A stretch of DNA of 64,000 nt, from positions 124,001-188,000 of the forward strand of contig CANNZV010000253.1 in assembly GCA_947561585.1 (NCBI GenBank), given 5' to 3'. The notes beneath the pieces are model-generated. The model ran no database searches and was not told where the DNA came from. It saw only the letters and a program-made list of their open reading frames with translations. How positions within the stretch are numbered: position 1 is the stretch's first letter; every line of letters starts with the position of its first letter. This DNA is from Caprella mutica (taxonomy: Eukaryota; Arthropoda; Malacostraca; Amphipoda; Caprellidae). Position numbers and translations under genes: made by a program. Shown here piece after piece: positions 34,290-46,983 of the stretch.

Positions 34290-37200
34290 GTAAATAAAAC
34301 CTTTGCTTTAGATATATCCCATACTGTAAATAGATCCCATACTGTAAATAGATCCTTTTCTGTAGATAGATCTTTTGCTGTAGAAAGATCCTCTGCTGTA
34401 GAAAGATCTTCTTCTGTAAATAGATTCTTCGCTTTAGATAAATCCCTTGCTGTTGACAGATCTTTCGCTGTAGAAAGATCCTTTGTGAAAGATAGATTCT
34501 TTGCTGTAGATATATCCTTAGCTGTAGATAGATCCTTTGCTGTAGATTTATCCTTTGCTGTAGATCGATCCTTCGCTGTAAATAGATCTTTCGCTGTAGA
34601 TTGATTCTTCGCTGCAAAAGGATCCCCTGCTGTAGTTAGATCCTTTGCTATAGATAGATCCTATGCTGTAGATAGATCCCTTGATGTAGATAGATTCTTT
34701 TCTGTAGATTGATCTTTCGCTCTAAATAGATCCCTTACTGTAGATAGGTCCTTTGCTGTAGATAAATCTTTTGATGTGGATAGATACTTTGCTGTAGATA
34801 GATGCTTTGCTGTAGATAGATCCTTTTTTGTAGATAGATCCTTTGCTGTAAATGGATCTTTTGGCTGTATAGAGTTCCTTTACCGTAGATATATCCTCTG
34901 CTGTAGATTGATTATTTGCTGTAGATAAATTCTTTGCTGTAGATAGATCCTTTGCTGTAGATAGATCACTTATTGTAGATAGATCTTTTGCTGTAGATAG
35001 ATACTATGCTGTAGAAAGATCCTTTGTTGAAGATAGATCCTTTGCTGTAGATAGATCCTTTGCTGTAGGTAGATCCTTTGCTGTAAATAGATCCCTTGTT
35101 GTAGATAAATCCTTTTGCTGTTGATAGAACCTTGGCTATAGATAGATCCTTAGCTGTTGATAAAACCTTTGCTGTATAAAGATCCCATACTGTAAATAGA
35201 TCCTTTGCTGTAGGTAGATCCTTTGCTGTAAATAGATCCCTTGCTGTAGATATTTCCTTTTGCTGGAGATAGAACATTGGCTATAGGTAGATCTTTTACT
35301 GTAGAAAGATCACTTAATGTAAATAGATCCTTTGCTGTAGATAGATCCTATGCTGTAGAAAGATCCTTTGCTGTAAATAGATCCTTTGCTATAGATTGAT
35401 TCTTTGCTGTAGATAGATCCCATATTGTAGATGGATATTTTGCTAAAGATAGATCTTTCACTGTAGATAGATCCTTCGCTGTAGATAGATCCCTTGCTGT
35501 AGATTGATCATCTAATGTAGATAGATCCTTTTCTGTAGATAGATCCTTTGCTGTAGATATATCCTTTCCTGTAGATAGATCCTTTGCTGTAGATAATTTT
35601 TTTGTTGTAGATAGATCCCTTGCTGTAGATAAATCCTTTACTGAAGATAGATTCTTTGCTGTTGATAGATCCTTTGCTGTAGATAGATCAATTGCTGTAG
35701 ATAGATCCTTTGCTGTAGATAGCTCCTTTACTATAGATAGATTCTTTGCTGTGATAGATCTTTTGCTGTAGATAGCTCCTTTACTGTAGACAGATTCTTT
35801 GCTGTGATAGATCCTTTGCTGTAGATAGCTCCTTTACTGTAAATAGATTCTTTGCTGTAGATAGATTCTTTTTTGTAGATAGATCCTTTGTTGTAGACAG
35901 ATCTTTTGCAGTAGAAAGATCCTTTACTGTAGATAGATCCTTTGCTGTATATGGATCATTTGCTTTAGATGGATAATTTGCTGTAGATAAATCTTTTGTT
36001 GTAGATAGATCCTTTGCTGTAGATAAATCCTTTGCTGTAGAGAGATCTTTTGCTGTAGATAGATCCTTTGCTGTTGATAGATCCTTAACTGTAGATAGAT
36101 CCTTCTCTGTTGATAGATCCTTTTCTGTATATAGATCCTTTACTGTAGATAAAACCTTTGCTGAAGATAGATCCCAAACTGTAAATAGATCCTTTGCTGT
36201 AGGTAGATCCTTTGCTGTAGATAGATCCTTTGCTGTATGTAGATCGTTTGCTGTAGATAGATCCTTTGCTGTAGATAGATCCTTTGCTGTAGATAAATCC
36301 TTTTCAGTAGATGTATCCTATGCAGTAGATAGATCTTTTACTGAACATAGATCCTTTGCTGTGGATAGATTATTTGCTGTAGATAGATTCTTTGCTGTAG
36401 AAGGATCCCTTGCTGTAGATGGACCCCATGCTGTAGATGGATCCCTTGCTATAGATATATCATTTACTGTTGATAGATCCTTTGCTGTAGATTGATCCTT
36501 TGCTGCATATTGATCCTTTGCTGTAGATAGATCCTTTGCTGAAGATAGATTCTTTGTTGAAGATAGATTCTTTGCTGAAGATTGATTCTTTTTTGTAGAT
36601 AGATCCTTTGCTGTAGACATATCCTTTGCATTAGATAGATCCTTTACTGTAGATAGATCCTTTGTTGTAGATGGATCATTTTCTGTTGATAGATCCTTTG
36701 CTGTAAATAAATCGTTTGTTGTAGATAGATCCTTTGTTGTAGATAGAGCCTTTACAGTTGTGATAGACTGTAGATAAATCCTTTTGCTGTAGATAGAACA
36801 TTGGCTATAGATAGATCCTTTACTGTAGAAAGATCACTTATTGTAGATAGATCCTTTGCTGTAGATAGATCCTATGCTGTAGAAAGATCCTTTGCTGTAG
36901 TTAGATCCTTTGCTGTAGATTGATCATCTAATGTAGATAGATCCTTTACTGTAGATAGATCTTTTGCTGTAGATATATCCTTTCCTGTAGATAGATCCTT
37001 TGCTGTAGATAAATTTTTTGTTGTAGGTAGATCCCTTGCTGTAGATAGATCCTTTACTGAAGATAGATTCTTTGCTGTTGATAGATCTTTTGCTGTAGAT
37101 AGATCCTTTGATGTAGATAGATCCTTTGCAGTATATAGATCTATTACTCTAGATAGATCCTTTGCTGTGGATAGATTCTTTGCTGTAGATAGATCCTTTG

Positions 37201-40200
37201 CTGTAGATAAATTGTTTGTTGTAGATAGATCCTTTGCTGTAGATAGATCCTTCACTGAAGATAGATCCTTTGCTGTAGATAGATCCTCTGCTGTAGATAG
37301 ATCCTTTACTGTAGATAGCTTCTTTACTGTAGATAGATTCTTTGCTGTGATAGATCCTTTGCTGTAGATAGCTCCTTTACTGTAGATAGATTCTTTGCTG
37401 TAGATAGATTCTTTGTTGTAGATAGTTCCTTCGCTGTAAACAGATCTTTTGCAGTAGAAAGATCCTTTACTGTAGATAGATCTTTTGCTGTAGATGGATC
37501 ATTTGCTTTGGATAGATACTTTGCTGTAGATAAATCTTTTGTTGTAGATAGATCCTTTGCTGTAGATAAATCCTTTGCTGTAGAGATCTTTTGCTGTAGA
37601 TAGATCCTTTGCTGTTGATAGATCCTTAACTGTAGATGGATCCTTTTCTGTAGATAGTTCCTTTACTGTAAATAGATCCTTTGCTGTAGGTAGATCCTTT
37701 GCTGTAAATAGATCCCTCGCCGTAGATAGATCCTTTTCTGTAGATAGATCCTTTGCTGTATATAGAACCTTCGCTGTAGATAGATCCTTTTCTGTAGATA
37801 GATCCTTTTCTGTATATAGATCCTTTACTGTAGATAAAACCTTTACTGTAGATAGATCCTTTGCTGTAGATAGATCCTTTGCTGTAGATAGATCCTTTGC
37901 TGTAGATAGCTCCTCTACTGTAGATAGATCCTTTGCTGTAGATAGATCCTTTGCTGTAGATAGAACTTTTGATGTAATAAGATCTTTTGCTGTAGATAGA
38001 TCTTTTAGTGCTGACAGATCCTTAACTGTAGATGGATCCTTTGCTGTATATAGTTCCTTTACTGTTGATAGATCCCTTGCTGTAGATTGATCCTTTGCTG
38101 TAGATTGATCCCTTGCTGTAAATAGATCCTTTGCTGAACATAGATTCTTTGCTGAACATAGATTCTTTGTTGTAGATAGATCCTTTTCTGTATATAGATC
38201 CTTTACTGTAGATAAAACCTTTACTGTAGATAGATCCTTTGCTGTAGATAGATCCTTTGCTGTAGATAGATCCTTTGCTGTAGATAGCTCCTCTACTGTA
38301 GATAGATCCTTTGCTGTAGATAGAGCCTTTACAGTTGATAGACTGTAGATAAATCCTTTTGCTGTAGATAGAACATTGACTATAGTTAGATCCTTTACTG
38401 TAGAAAGATCACTTATTGTAGATAGATCCATTGCTGTAGATAGATCCTATGCTGTAGAAAGATCTTTTGCTGTAGTTAGATCCTTTGCTGTAGATTGATT
38501 CTTTGCTGTAGATAGATCCCATATTGTAGATGGATATTTTGCTGAAGATAGATCCTTTACTGTAGATAGATCCTTTGCTGTAGATAGATCCCTTGCTGTA
38601 GATTGATCATCTAATGTGAATAGATCCTTTACTGTAGATAGATCCTTTGCTGTAGATATATCCTTTCCTGTAGATAGATCCTTTGCTGTAGATAAATTTT
38701 TTGTTGTAGGTAGATCCCTTGCTGTAGATAGATCCTTTACTGAAGATAGATTCTTTGCTGTTGATAGATCTTTTGCTGTAGATAGATCCTTTGCTGTAGA
38801 TAGATCCTTTGCAGTATATAGATCTATTACTCTAGATAGATCCTTTGCTGTAGATAGATTCTTTGCTGTAGATAGATCCTTTGCTGTAGATAAATTGTTT
38901 GTTGTAGATAGATCCTTTACTGTAGATAGATCCTTTACTGAAGATAGATCCTTTGCTGTAGATAGATCCTCTGCTGTAGATAGATCCTTTACTGTAGATA
39001 GCTCCTTTACTGTAGATAGATTCTTTGCTGTGATAGATCTTTTGCTGTAGATAGCTCCTTCACTGTAGATAGATTCTTTGCTGTAGATAGATTCTTTGTT
39101 GTAGATAGATCCTTTGCTGTAAACAGATCTTTTGCAGTAGAAAGATCCTTTACTGTAGATAGATCTTTTGCTGTAGATGGATCATTTGCTTTGGATAGAT
39201 ACTTTGCTGTAGATAAATCTTTTGTTGTAGATAGATCCTTTGCTGTAGATAAATCCTTTGCTGTAGAGAGATCTTTTGCTGTAGATAGATCCTTTGCTGT
39301 TGATAGATCCTTAACTGTAGATGGATCCTTTTCTGTAGATAGTTCCTTTACTGTAAATAGATCCTTTGCTGTAGGTAGATCCTTTGCTGTAAATAGATCC
39401 CTCGCCGTAGATAGATCCTTTTCTGTAGATAGATCCTTTGCTGTATATAGAACCTTCGCTGTAAATAGATCCTTTTCTGTAGATAGATCCTTTTCTGTAG
39501 ATAAATCGTTTGTTGTAGATAGATCCTTTGTTGTAGATAGAGCCTTTACTGTTGATAGATCCTTTGCTGTAGATAGATCCTTAGCTTTATATAGATCCTT
39601 CGCTGTAGATAGATTTAAGATCCTTTGCTGTAAATAAATAATTAAATCCTTTGCCGTATATAGATCCCTTTCCGTAGATAGATCCATTGCTGTAGATAGA
39701 TCCTTTGCTGTGGATATATCCTTCGCTGCAGATAGAACCTTTCGTGTAAAATGATCCTTTTCTGTAGATAGATCCTTTAGATCATTTTCTGTAGATAGAT
39801 CCATTACTGTAGATAAAACCTTTACTGTAGAAAGATCCCATACTGTAAATAGATCCTTTGTTGTAGGTAGATCCTTTACTGTAAATAGATCCCTTGCTGT
39901 AGATAAATCCTTTTGCTGGAGATAGAACATTGGCTATAGATAGATCTTTTACTGTAGAAAGATCACTTAATGTAGATAGATCCTTTGCTGTAGATAGATC
40001 CTATGCTGTAGAAAGATCCTTTGCTGTAAATAGATCCTTTGCTATAGATTGATTCTTTGCTGTAGATAGATCCCATATTGTAGATGGATATTTTGCTAAA
40101 GATAGATCCTTCACTGTAGATAGATCCTTTGCTGTAGATAGATCCCTTGCTGTAGATTGATCATCTAATGTAGATAGATCCTTTACTGTAGATAGATCCA

Positions 40201-42505
40201 TTGCTGTAGATATATCCTTTCCTGTAGATAGATCCTTTGCTGTAGATAAATTTTTTGTTGTAGATAGATCCCTTGCTGTAGATAAATCCTTTACTGAAGA
40301 TAGATTCTTTGCTGTTGATAGATCCTTTGCTGTAGATAGATCCATTGCTGTAGATAGATCCTTTGCAGTAGATAGATCCTTTGCTGAAGATAGATCCTTT
40401 GCTGTAGATAGATCCTCTGCTGTAGATAAATCCTTTGCTGTAGATAGCTCCTTTACTGTAGATAGATTCTTTGCTGTGATAGATCTTTTGCTGTAGATAG
40501 CTCCTTTACTGTAGACAGATTCTTTGCTGTGATAGATCCTTTGCTGTAGATAGCTCCTTTACTGTAAATGGATTCTTTGCTGTAGATAGATCTTTTGCTG
40601 TAGATAGATCTTTTAGTGCTGACAGATCCTTAACTGTAGATGGATCCTTTGCTGTATATAGTTCCTTTACTGTTGATAGATCCCTTGCTGTAAATAGATC
40701 CTTTGCTGAACATAGATTCTTTGCTGAACATAGATTCTTTGTTGTAGATAGATCCTTTTCTGTATATAGATCCTTTACTGTAGATAAAACCTTTACTGTA
40801 GATAGATCCTTTGCTGTATATAGATCCTTTGCTGTAGATAGATCCTTTGCTGTAGATAGCTCCTCTACTGTAGATAGATCCTTTGCTGTAGATAGAGCCT
40901 TTACAGTTGATAGACTGTAGATAAATCCTTTTGCTGTAGATAGAACATTGGCTATAGTTAGATCCTTTACTGTAGAAAGATCACTTATTGTAGATAGATC
41001 CATTGCTGTAGATAGATCCTATGCTGTAGAAAGATCCTTTGCTGTAGTTAGATCCTTTGCTGTAGATTGATTCTTTGCTGTAGATAGATCCCATATTGTA
41101 GATGGATATTTTGCTGAAGATAGATCCTTTACTGTAGATAGATCCTTTGCTGTAGATAGATCCCTTGCTGTAGATTGATCATCTAATGTAGATAGATCCT
41201 TTACTGTAGATAGATCCTTTGCTGTAGATATATCCTTTCCTGTAGATAGATCCTTTGCTGTAGATAAATTTTTTGTTGTAGGTAGATCCCTTGCTGTAGA
41301 TAGATCCTTTACTGAAGATAGATTCTTTGCTGTTGATAGATCTTTTGCTGTAGATAGATCCTTTGCTGTAGATAGATCCTTTGCAGTATATAGATCTATT
41401 ACTCTAGATAGATCCTTTGCTGTAGATAGATTCTTTGCTGTAGATAGATCCTTTGCTGTAGATAAATTGTTTGTTGTAGATAGATCCTTTGCTGTAGATA
41501 GATCCTTTACTGAAGATAGATCCTTTGCTGTAGATAGATCCTCTGCTGTAGATAGATCATTTACTGTAGATAGCTCCTTTACTGTAGATAGATTCTTTGC
41601 TGTGATAGATCCTTTGCTGTAGATAGCTCCTTTACTGTAGATAGATTCTTTGCTGTAGATAGATTCTTTGTTGTAGATAGATCCTTTGCTGTAAACAGAT
41701 CTTTTGCAGTAGAAAGATCCTTTACTGTAGATAGATCTTTTGCTGTAGATGGATCATTTGCTTTGGATAGATACTTTGCTGTAGATAAATCTTTTGTTGT
41801 AGATAGATCCTTTGCTGTAGATAAATCCTTTGCAGTAGAGAGATCTTTTGCTGTGGATAGATCCTTTGCTGTTGATAGATCCTTAACTGTAGATGGATCC
41901 TTTTCTGTAGATAGTTCCTTTACTGTAAATAGATCCTTTGCTGTAGGTAGATCCTTTGCTGTAAATAGATCCCTCGCCGTAGATAGATCCTTTTCTGTAG
42001 ATAGAGCCTTTGCTGTATATAGAACCTTCGCTGTAAATAGATCCTTTTCTGTAGATAGATCCTTTTCTGTATATAGATCTTTTACTGTAGATAAAACCTT
42101 TACTGTAGATAGATCCTTTGCTGTAGATAGATCCTTTGCTGTAGATAGATCCTTTGCTGTAGATAGCTTCTCTACTGTAGATAGATCCTTTGCTGTAGAT
42201 AGATCCTTTGCTGTAGATAGAACTTTTGCTGTAAATAGATCTTTTGCTGTAGATAGATCTTTTAGTGCTGACAGATCCTTAACTGTAGATGAATCCTTTG
42301 CTGTATATAGTTCCTTTACTGTTGATAGATCCTTTGCTGTAGATTGATCCTTTGCTGTAGATTGATCCCTTGCTGTAAATAGATCCTTTGCTGAACATAG
42401 ATTCTTTGCTGAACATAGATTCTTTGTTGTAGATAGATCCTTTGCTGTAGACAGATCCTTTGCATTAGATGGATCCTTTACTGTAGATTGATCCTTTGCT
42501 GTAGA
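34290..42505. repeat. Large duplicated satellite block A
   Basis: Collinear with 46984-55667. The offset is 12,694 bp up to about 39,497 and 13,162 bp beyond. The 468-bp step (26 x 18) is a deletion in this copy near 39497, since the longer form also occurs near 42000, 52200, 55200 and 58100. Its first ~3.7 kb also matches 43295-46983. Its right part holds the ~3-kb HOR units. Confidence 0.85.
38447..41018. repeat. ~3.04-kb HOR unit, deleted copy (2,572 bp)
   Basis: Starts at the CTATGCTGTAGAAAG variant and runs to the next one at 41019. Its 2,572 bp equal 3,040 minus 468, exactly 26 units of 18 bp. It corresponds to 51141-54180. The following unit from 41019 is truncated near 42505. Confidence 0.8.
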
Positions 42506-45500
42506 TGGATCCTTTGCTGTAGATAGATCCTTTGCTGTATATAGATCCTTCGCTGTAGATAGATTTAAGATCCTTTGCTGTAAATAAATAATTTAATACT
42601 TTGCCGTATATAGATCCCTTTCCGTAGATAGATCCTTTGCTGTAGATAGATCCTTTGCTGTAGATAGATCCTTCGCTGTAGATAGATCCTTCTCTGAAGA
42701 TAGATCTCTTTCTGTAAATAGATCCTTTAGATCCTTTTCTGTAGATAGATCCATTATTGTAGATAAAACATTTTCTGTGGAAAGATCCCATACTGTAAAT
42801 AGATCCTTTGCTGTAGGTAGATCCTTTGCTGTAAATAGATCCCCAGTTGTAGATAAATCCTTTTGCTGTAGATAGAACCTTGGCTATAGATAGATCCTTT
42901 ACTTTAGAAAGATCACCTAATGTAGATATATCCTTTGCTGTAGATAGATCCTATGCTGTAGAAAGATCCTTTGCTGTAAATAGATCCCTTGCTGTAGATA
43001 GATTCTTTGTTGTAGATAGATCTCATATTGTAGATAGATATTTTGCTGAAGATAGATCCTTTACTGTAGATAGATCCTTTGCTGTAGATAGATCCCTTGC
43101 TGTAGATTGATCATTTAATGTAGATAAATCCTTTAGTGTAGATAGATCCTTTGCTGTAGATATATCCTTTCCTGTAAATAGATCCTTTGATGTAGATAAA
43201 TTGTTTGTTGTAGATAGATCCTTTGCTGTAGATAGATCCTCTTCTGTAGATAGATCGTTTTCTGTAGATAGATCCTTTACTGTAAATAAAACCTTTGCTG
43301 TAGATATATCCCATACTGTAAATAGATCCCATACTGTAAATAGATCCTTTTCTGTGGATAGATCTTTTGCTGTAGAAAGATCCTCTGCTGTAGAAAGATC
43401 TTCTTCTGTAAATAGATTCTTCGCTTTAGATAAATCCCTTGCTGTTGACAGATCTTTCGCTGTAGAAAGATTTTTTGTGAAAGATAGATTCTTTGCTGTA
43501 GATATATCCTTAGCTGTAGATAGATCCTTTGCTGTAGATTTATCCTTTGCTGTAGATCGATCCTTCGCTGTAAATAGATCTTTCGCTGTAGATTGATTCT
43601 TCGCTGCAAAAGGATCCCCTGCTGTAGTTAGATCCTTTGCTATAGATAGATCCTATGCTGTAGATAGATCCCTTGATGTAGATAGATTCTTTTCTGTAGA
43701 TTGATCTTTCGCTCTAAATAGATCCCTTACTGTAGATAGGTCCTTTGCTGTAGATAAATCTTTTGATGTGGATAGATACTTTGCTGTAGATAGATACTTT
43801 GCTGTAGATAGATCCTTTTTTGTAGATAGATCCTTTGCTGTAAATGGATCTTTTGGCTGTATAGAGTTCCTTTACCGTAGATATATCCTTTACCGTAGAT
43901 ATATCCTCTGCTGTAGATTGATTATTTGCTGTAGATAAATTCTTTGCTGTAGATAGATCCTTTGCTGTAGATAGATCACTTATTGTAGATAGATCTTTTG
44001 CTGTAGATAGATACTATGCTGTAGAAAGATCCTTTGTTGAAGATAGATCCTTTGCTGTAGATAGATCCTTTGTTGTAGGTAGATCCTTTGCTGTAAATAG
44101 ATCCCTTGTTGTAGATAAATCCTTTTGCTGTTGATAGAACCTTGGCTATAGATAGATCCTTAGCTGTTGATAAAACCTTTGCTGTATAAAGATCCCATAC
44201 TGTAAATAGATCCTTTGCTGTAGGTAGATCCTTTGCTGTAAATAGATCCCTTGCTGTAGATATTTCCTTTTGCTGGAGATAGAACATTGGCTATAGGTAG
44301 ATCTTTTACTGTAGAAAGATCACTTAATGTAAATAGATCCTTTGCTGTAGATAGATCCTATGCTGTAGAAAGATCCTTTGCTGTAAATAGATCCTTTGCT
44401 ATAGATTGATTCTTTGCTGTAGATAGATCCCATATTGTAGATGGATATTTTGCTAAAGATAGATCTTTCACTGTAGATAGATCCTTCGCTGTAGATAGAT
44501 CCCTTGCTGTAGATTGATCATCTAATGTAGATAGATCCTTTACTGTAGATAGATCCTTTGCTGTAGATATATCCTTTCCTGTAGATAGATCCTTTGCTGT
44601 AGATAATTTTTTTGTTGTAGATAGATCCCTTGCTGTAGATAAATCCTTTACTGAAGATAGATTCTTTGCTGTTGATAGATCCTTTGCTGTAGATAGATCA
44701 ATTGCTGTAGATAGATCCTTTGCTGTAGATAGCTCCTTTACTATAGATAGATTCTTTGCTGTGATAGATCTTTTGCTGTAGATAGCTCCTTTACTGTAGA
44801 CAGATTCTTTGCTGTGATAGATCCTTTGCTGTAGATAGCTCCTTTACTGTAAATAGATTCTTTGTTGTAGATAGATTCTTTTTTGTAGATAGATCCTTTG
44901 CTGTATATGGATCATTTGCTTTAGATGGATACTTTGCTGTAGATAAATCTTTTGTTGTAGATAGATCCTTTGCTGTAGATAAATCCTTTGCTGTAGAGAG
45001 ATCTTTTGCTGTAGATAGATCCTTTGCTGTTGATAGATCCTTAACTGTAGATAGATCCTTCTCTGTTGATAGATCCTTTTCTGTATATAGATCCTTTACT
45101 GTAGATAAAACCTTTGCTGAAGATAGATCCCAAACTGTAAATAGATCCTTTGCTGTAGGTAGATCCTTTGCTGTAGATAGATCCTTTGCTGTATATAGAT
45201 CGTTTGCTGTAGATAGATCCTTTGCTGTAGATAGATCCTTTGCCGTAGATAAATCCTTTTCAGTAGATGTATCCTATGCAGTAGATAGATCTTTCACTGA
45301 ACATAGATCCTTTGCTGTGGATAGATTATTTGCTGTAGATAGATTCTTTGCTGTAGAAGGATCCCTTGCTGTAGATGGACCCCATGCTGTAGATGGATCC
45401 CTTGCTATAGATATATCATTTACTGTTGATAGATCCTTTGCTGTAGATTGATCCTTTGCTGTATATTGATCCTTTGCTGTAGATAGATCCTTTGCTGAAG

Positions 45501-46983
45501 ATAGATTCTTTGTTGAAGATAGATTCTTTGCTGAAGATTGATTCTTTTTTGTAGATAGATCCTTTGCTGTAGACATATCCTTTGCATTAGATAGATCCTT
45601 TACTGTAGATAGATCCTTTGTTGTAGATGGATCATTTTCTGTTGGTAGATCCTTTGCTGTAGATAAATCGTTTGTTGTAGATAGATCCTTTGTTGTAGAT
45701 AGAGCCTTTACAGTTGATAGACTGTAGATAAATCCTTTTGCTGTAGATAGAACATTGGCTATAGATAGATCCTTTACTGTAGAAAGATCACTTATTGTAG
45801 ATAGATCCTTTGCTGTAGATAGATCCTATGCTGTAGAAAGATCCTTTGCTGTAGTTAGATCCTTTGCTGTAGATTGATCATCTAATGTAGATAGATCCTT
45901 TACTGTAGATAGATCTTTAGCTGTAGATATATCCTTTCCTGTAGATAGATCCTTTGCTGTAGATAAATTTTTTGTTGTAGGTAGATCCCTTGCTGTAGAT
46001 AGATCCTTTACTGAAGATAGATTCTTTGCTGTTGATAGATCTTTTGCTGTAGATAGATCCTTTGATGTAGATAGATCCTTTGCAGTATATAGATCTATTA
46101 CTCTAGATAGATCCTTTGCTGTGGATAGATTCTTTGCTGTAGATAGATCCTTTGCTGTAGATAAATTGTTTGTTGTAGATAGATCCTTTGCTGTAGATAG
46201 ATCCTTCACTGAAGATAGATCCTTTGCTGTAGATAGATCCTCTGCTGTAGATAGATCCTTTACTGTAGATAGCTTCTTTACTGTAGATAGATTCTTTGCT
46301 GTGAGAGATCCTTTGCTGTAGATAGCTCCTTTACTGTAGATAGATTCTTTGCTGTAGATAGATTCTTTGTTGTAGATAGATCCTTCGCTGTAAACAGATC
46401 TTTTGCAGTAGAAAGATCCTTTACTGTAGATAGATCTTTTGCTGTAGATGGATCATTTGCTTTGGATAGATACTTTGCTGTAGATAAATCTTTTGTTGTA
46501 GATAGATCCTTTGCTGTAGATAAATCCTTTGCTGTAGAGAGATCTTTTGCTGTAGATAGATCCTTTGCTGTTGATAGATCCTTAACTGTAGATGGATCCT
46601 TTTCTGTAGATAGTTCCTTTACTGTAAATAGATCCTTTGCTGTAGGTAGATCCTTTGCTGTAAATAGATCCCTCGCCGTAGATAGATCCTTTTCTGTAGA
46701 TAGATCCTTTGCTGTATATAGAACCTTCGCTGTAGATAGATCCTTTTCTGTAGATAGATCCTTTTCTGTATATAGATCCTTTACTGTAGATAAAACCTTT
46801 ACTGTAGATAGATCCTTTGCTGTAGATAGATCCTTTGCTGTAGATAGATCCTTTGCTGTAGATAGCTCCTCTACTGTAGATAGATCCTTTGCTGTAGATA
46901 GATCCTTTGCTGTAGATAGAACTTTTGATGTAATAAGATCTTTTGCTGTAGATAGATCTTTTAGTGCTGACAGATCCTTAACT
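42506..46983. repeat. Partial third block B
   Basis: Matches 33.5-38.0 kb at offset 8,992. This rises to 9,010 after one extra 18-bp unit (the doubled CCTTTACCGTAGATATAT near 43870), falls to 8,956 after a 54-bp loss near 44890, and then to 8,954 after a 2-bp difference (GTTGATAG here against GTTGTGATAG near 36770). Its part from 43295 is in direct tandem with block C at a spacing of 3,684-3,738 bp. Confidence 0.85.
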
